A DNA stretch of 64,000 bases from Diadophis punctatus similis (Eukaryota > Chordata > Lepidosauria > Squamata > Dipsadidae): contig JALIGW010000061.1 of the NCBI GenBank assembly GCA_023053685.1, positions 2,932,001 to 2,996,000 on the forward strand, given 5' to 3'. The translations under genes were made by a program, and so were the position numbers. The notes beneath the pieces are model-generated. The model did no database searches. It saw nothing but the letters and a program-made list of their open reading frames with translations, and was not told the origin of the DNA. This document shows positions 63,201-64,000 of the stretch, one piece after another (position 1 is the first letter of the stretch; each line of letters begins with the position of its first letter).

Positions 63201-64000
63201 TTCTGTGAATTCAAACTACAATGGAGTGAGGTTTTTTCCCCAGATACTCACAGGTCTCAGCCAGGAACTCCACGCCAAGCTTCTGTGAATTCATACTGCA
63301 ATGGAGTGAGGTTTTTTAACCCAGAAATTCACAGGTCTCAGCCAGGAACTCCACCCCCAGCTTCTGTGAATTCAAACTACAATGAAGTGAGGTTTTTTCC
63401 CCAGATACTCACAGGTCTCAGCCAGGAAATCCACCCCCAGCTTCTGTGAATTCAAACTACAATGGAGTGAGGTGTTTCCCCCCAGATACTCACAGGTCTC
63501 AGACAGGAACTCCACCCCCAGCTTCTGTGAATTCAAACTACAATGGAGTGAGGTTTCCCCCCCCCAAATACTCACAGGTCTCAGCCAGGAACTCCACCCC
63601 CAGCTTCTGTGAATTCAAACTACAATGGAGTGAGGTTCCCCCCCCCAGATACTCACAGGTCTCAGCCAGGAACTCCACCCCCAGCTTCTGTGAATTCAAA
63701 CTACAATGGAGTGAGGTTTTGTCCCCCAGATACTCACAGGTCTCAGCCAGGAACTCCACCCCCAGTTTCTGTGAATTTAAACTACAATGGAGTGAGGTTT
63801 CTTCGACAAGATACTCACAGGTCTCAGCCAGGAACTCCACCCCAAGCTTCTGTGAATTCAAACTGCAATGGAGTGAGGTGTTTTCCCCCAGATACTCACA
63901 GGTCTCATACAGGAACTCCACCCCCAGCTTCTGTGAATTCAAACTACAATGGAGTGAGGTTTCCCCCCCCCCAAATACTCACAGGTCTCAGCCAGGAACT
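60271..64000. repeat. Rearranged right end with a 27-monomer duplication
   Basis: The block from about 60,280 to about 61,190 recurs at about 62,467 to about 63,455. The offset is 2,186-2,187 bp (27 monomers), growing to about 2,267 bp after one more monomer present near 63,200. Both copies share CACAAGTATCAGCC (60,337; 62,524) and CTCACCGAGG (60,424; 62,610), which I noticed nowhere else. Between the copies lies a block with CTTCGACAAG monomers (61370, 61777) like that behind the GAGCGAGGTTCG monomer of H1 to H4. The window ends inside a third such block. Confidence 0.8.
61959..63449 (+). other. Longest open frame (496 codons), probably non-coding
   Basis: The frame begins at a GTG, not an ATG, and consists only of 27-residue satellite repeats. 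It starts in the FCEFKLQ frame and drifts into the VNSNYNG frame through an 80-bp monomer. It returns to the first frame because the C-run at 62,949-62,954 has six C where sister monomers have five; the extra base avoids the TGA in AATTGA. There is no signal peptide, known domain or unique sequence. The open length reflects the stop-free frames of the monomer and one insertion. A translated mucin-like repeat is conceivable but nothing supports it. Confidence 0.6.

Larger units (their letters stand above)
1..64000. repeat. 81-bp tandem satellite array filling the window
   Basis: Every part of the window that I read is the same unit repeated head to tail in one orientation. The motif GGTCTCAGCC recurs every 81 bases, for example at 324, 405 and 486, and each unit carries the blocks CAGCTTCTGTGAATTC, AAACTACAATGGAGTGAGG, a T/C tract and AGATACTCACA. 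About 790 units fit in 64 kb. Most differ from the common form by a few substitutions or by the length of the C-tract. No interruption by unrelated sequence longer than a few bases was seen. The array starts and stops inside a unit, so it extends beyond both ends. The length, orientation and higher-order structure fit a satellite or megasatellite of a eukaryotic chromosome. The family was not recognised. A giant minisatellite inside an intron or intergenic region is an alternative name for the same structure. Confidence 0.98.
22565..64000. repeat. Domain 2: monomer family with long higher-order repeats
   Basis: Domain 2 is marked by variants not seen to the left: AGATAATAACAAG (first at 22565), GGTTTCACACCCC, CCAGATAGTCACAGG, CAGGAAGTCCACC with CAGGATGTCCACC, GGTTTTTTAACCCAGAAAC, and CATCTTCTGTG. 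Copies of the domain 1 variant CTTCGACAAG are absent between 23,860 and 33,970 and then return in short blocks (33979, 39165, 49452, 49858, 57720, 58127, 61370, 61777, 63801). The domain is therefore largely a separate subfamily with embedded blocks of the older type. Confidence 0.88.

Noticed and set aside
1..64000. Hundreds of open reading frames on both strands, some over 300 codons
   Set aside because: They are the stop-free frames of an 81-bp repeat. They overlap each other on both strands, mostly start at GTG or TTG, switch frame at C-tracts, and are closed by recurrent stop variants. No domain, signal or unique sequence is present.
1..64000. CRISPR array
   Set aside because: Repeats are directly adjacent with no unrelated spacers between them, the unit is 81 bp, and no cas-like gene is present.
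1..64000. Bacterial tandem-repeat surface protein gene
   Set aside because: There is no single frame through the array, no ribosome binding site, no signal or anchor region, and no neighbouring genes. The CpG depletion is unlike most bacterial DNA.
1..64000. Transposon or retroelement
   Set aside because: No terminal inverted repeats, long terminal repeats, target duplications, poly-A tail or transposase or polymerase motifs were seen.
1..64000. Telomere repeat or CENP-B box
   Set aside because: No TTAGGG runs and no match to the CENP-B box core (TTCG followed by A and CGGG at the known spacing) were noticed; the TTCG in CTTCGACAAG lacks the rest.
1..64000. tRNA, rRNA or other structured RNA genes
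   Set aside because: No conserved tRNA box motifs or rRNA segments were recognised. Any hairpin would recur every 81 bases and so is not specific.

Overview
The whole 64,000-base window is tandem satellite DNA. A head-to-tail repeat of about 81 bp (usual range 79-84 bp, roughly 790 copies) runs from the first base to the last. It begins and ends in mid-monomer, so neither array edge nor any flanking single-copy sequence is visible. I see no conventional gene, no RNA gene, no transposable element and no CRISPR array. The sequence is CpG-poor (a typical monomer has no CpG), about 49% G+C, and organised in long nested higher-order repeats. This suggests a eukaryotic, probably vertebrate, nuclear genome. 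I do not recognise the satellite family and cannot name the species.

There are two domains. Domain 1 (1 to about 22,564) is built from units of about 4.6 kb starting in phase at 1, 4614, 9308, 13269, 18045 and 21118, the last two shortened. At a larger scale, 1 to about 7,320 recurs at 13,269 to about 20,750 with offsets of 13,268, about 13,187 and about 13,430, which is a super-period of about 13.3 kb. Domain 2 (about 22,565 to 64,000) starts with a mosaic zone to about 24.5 kb and two related units of 2.4-2.7 kb. It continues with four copies of a very long unit starting at 29,341, 37,606, 44,813 and 53,079. Its full length is about 8,266 bp, or 102 monomers; the second copy is only 7,207 bp. 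The last 3.7 kb holds a separate duplication with a 2,187-bp offset (27 monomers).

Because 81 bp is 27 codons and three of the six frames of the typical monomer contain no stop, the window is full of overlapping open frames on both strands. These follow from the repeat length and are not evidence of genes. The monomer carries a C-tract (about 4 to 11 C) whose length varies between otherwise matching copies, and each change moves the reading frame. The points most worth a second look are the length and nesting of the higher-order units, the sharp family change at about 22.56 kb, a splice-signal-like arrangement on the minus strand of every typical monomer, and one monomer variant that turns a blocked ATG into an open one. 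All similarity statements come from matching diagnostic variants by eye; no alignment was run.
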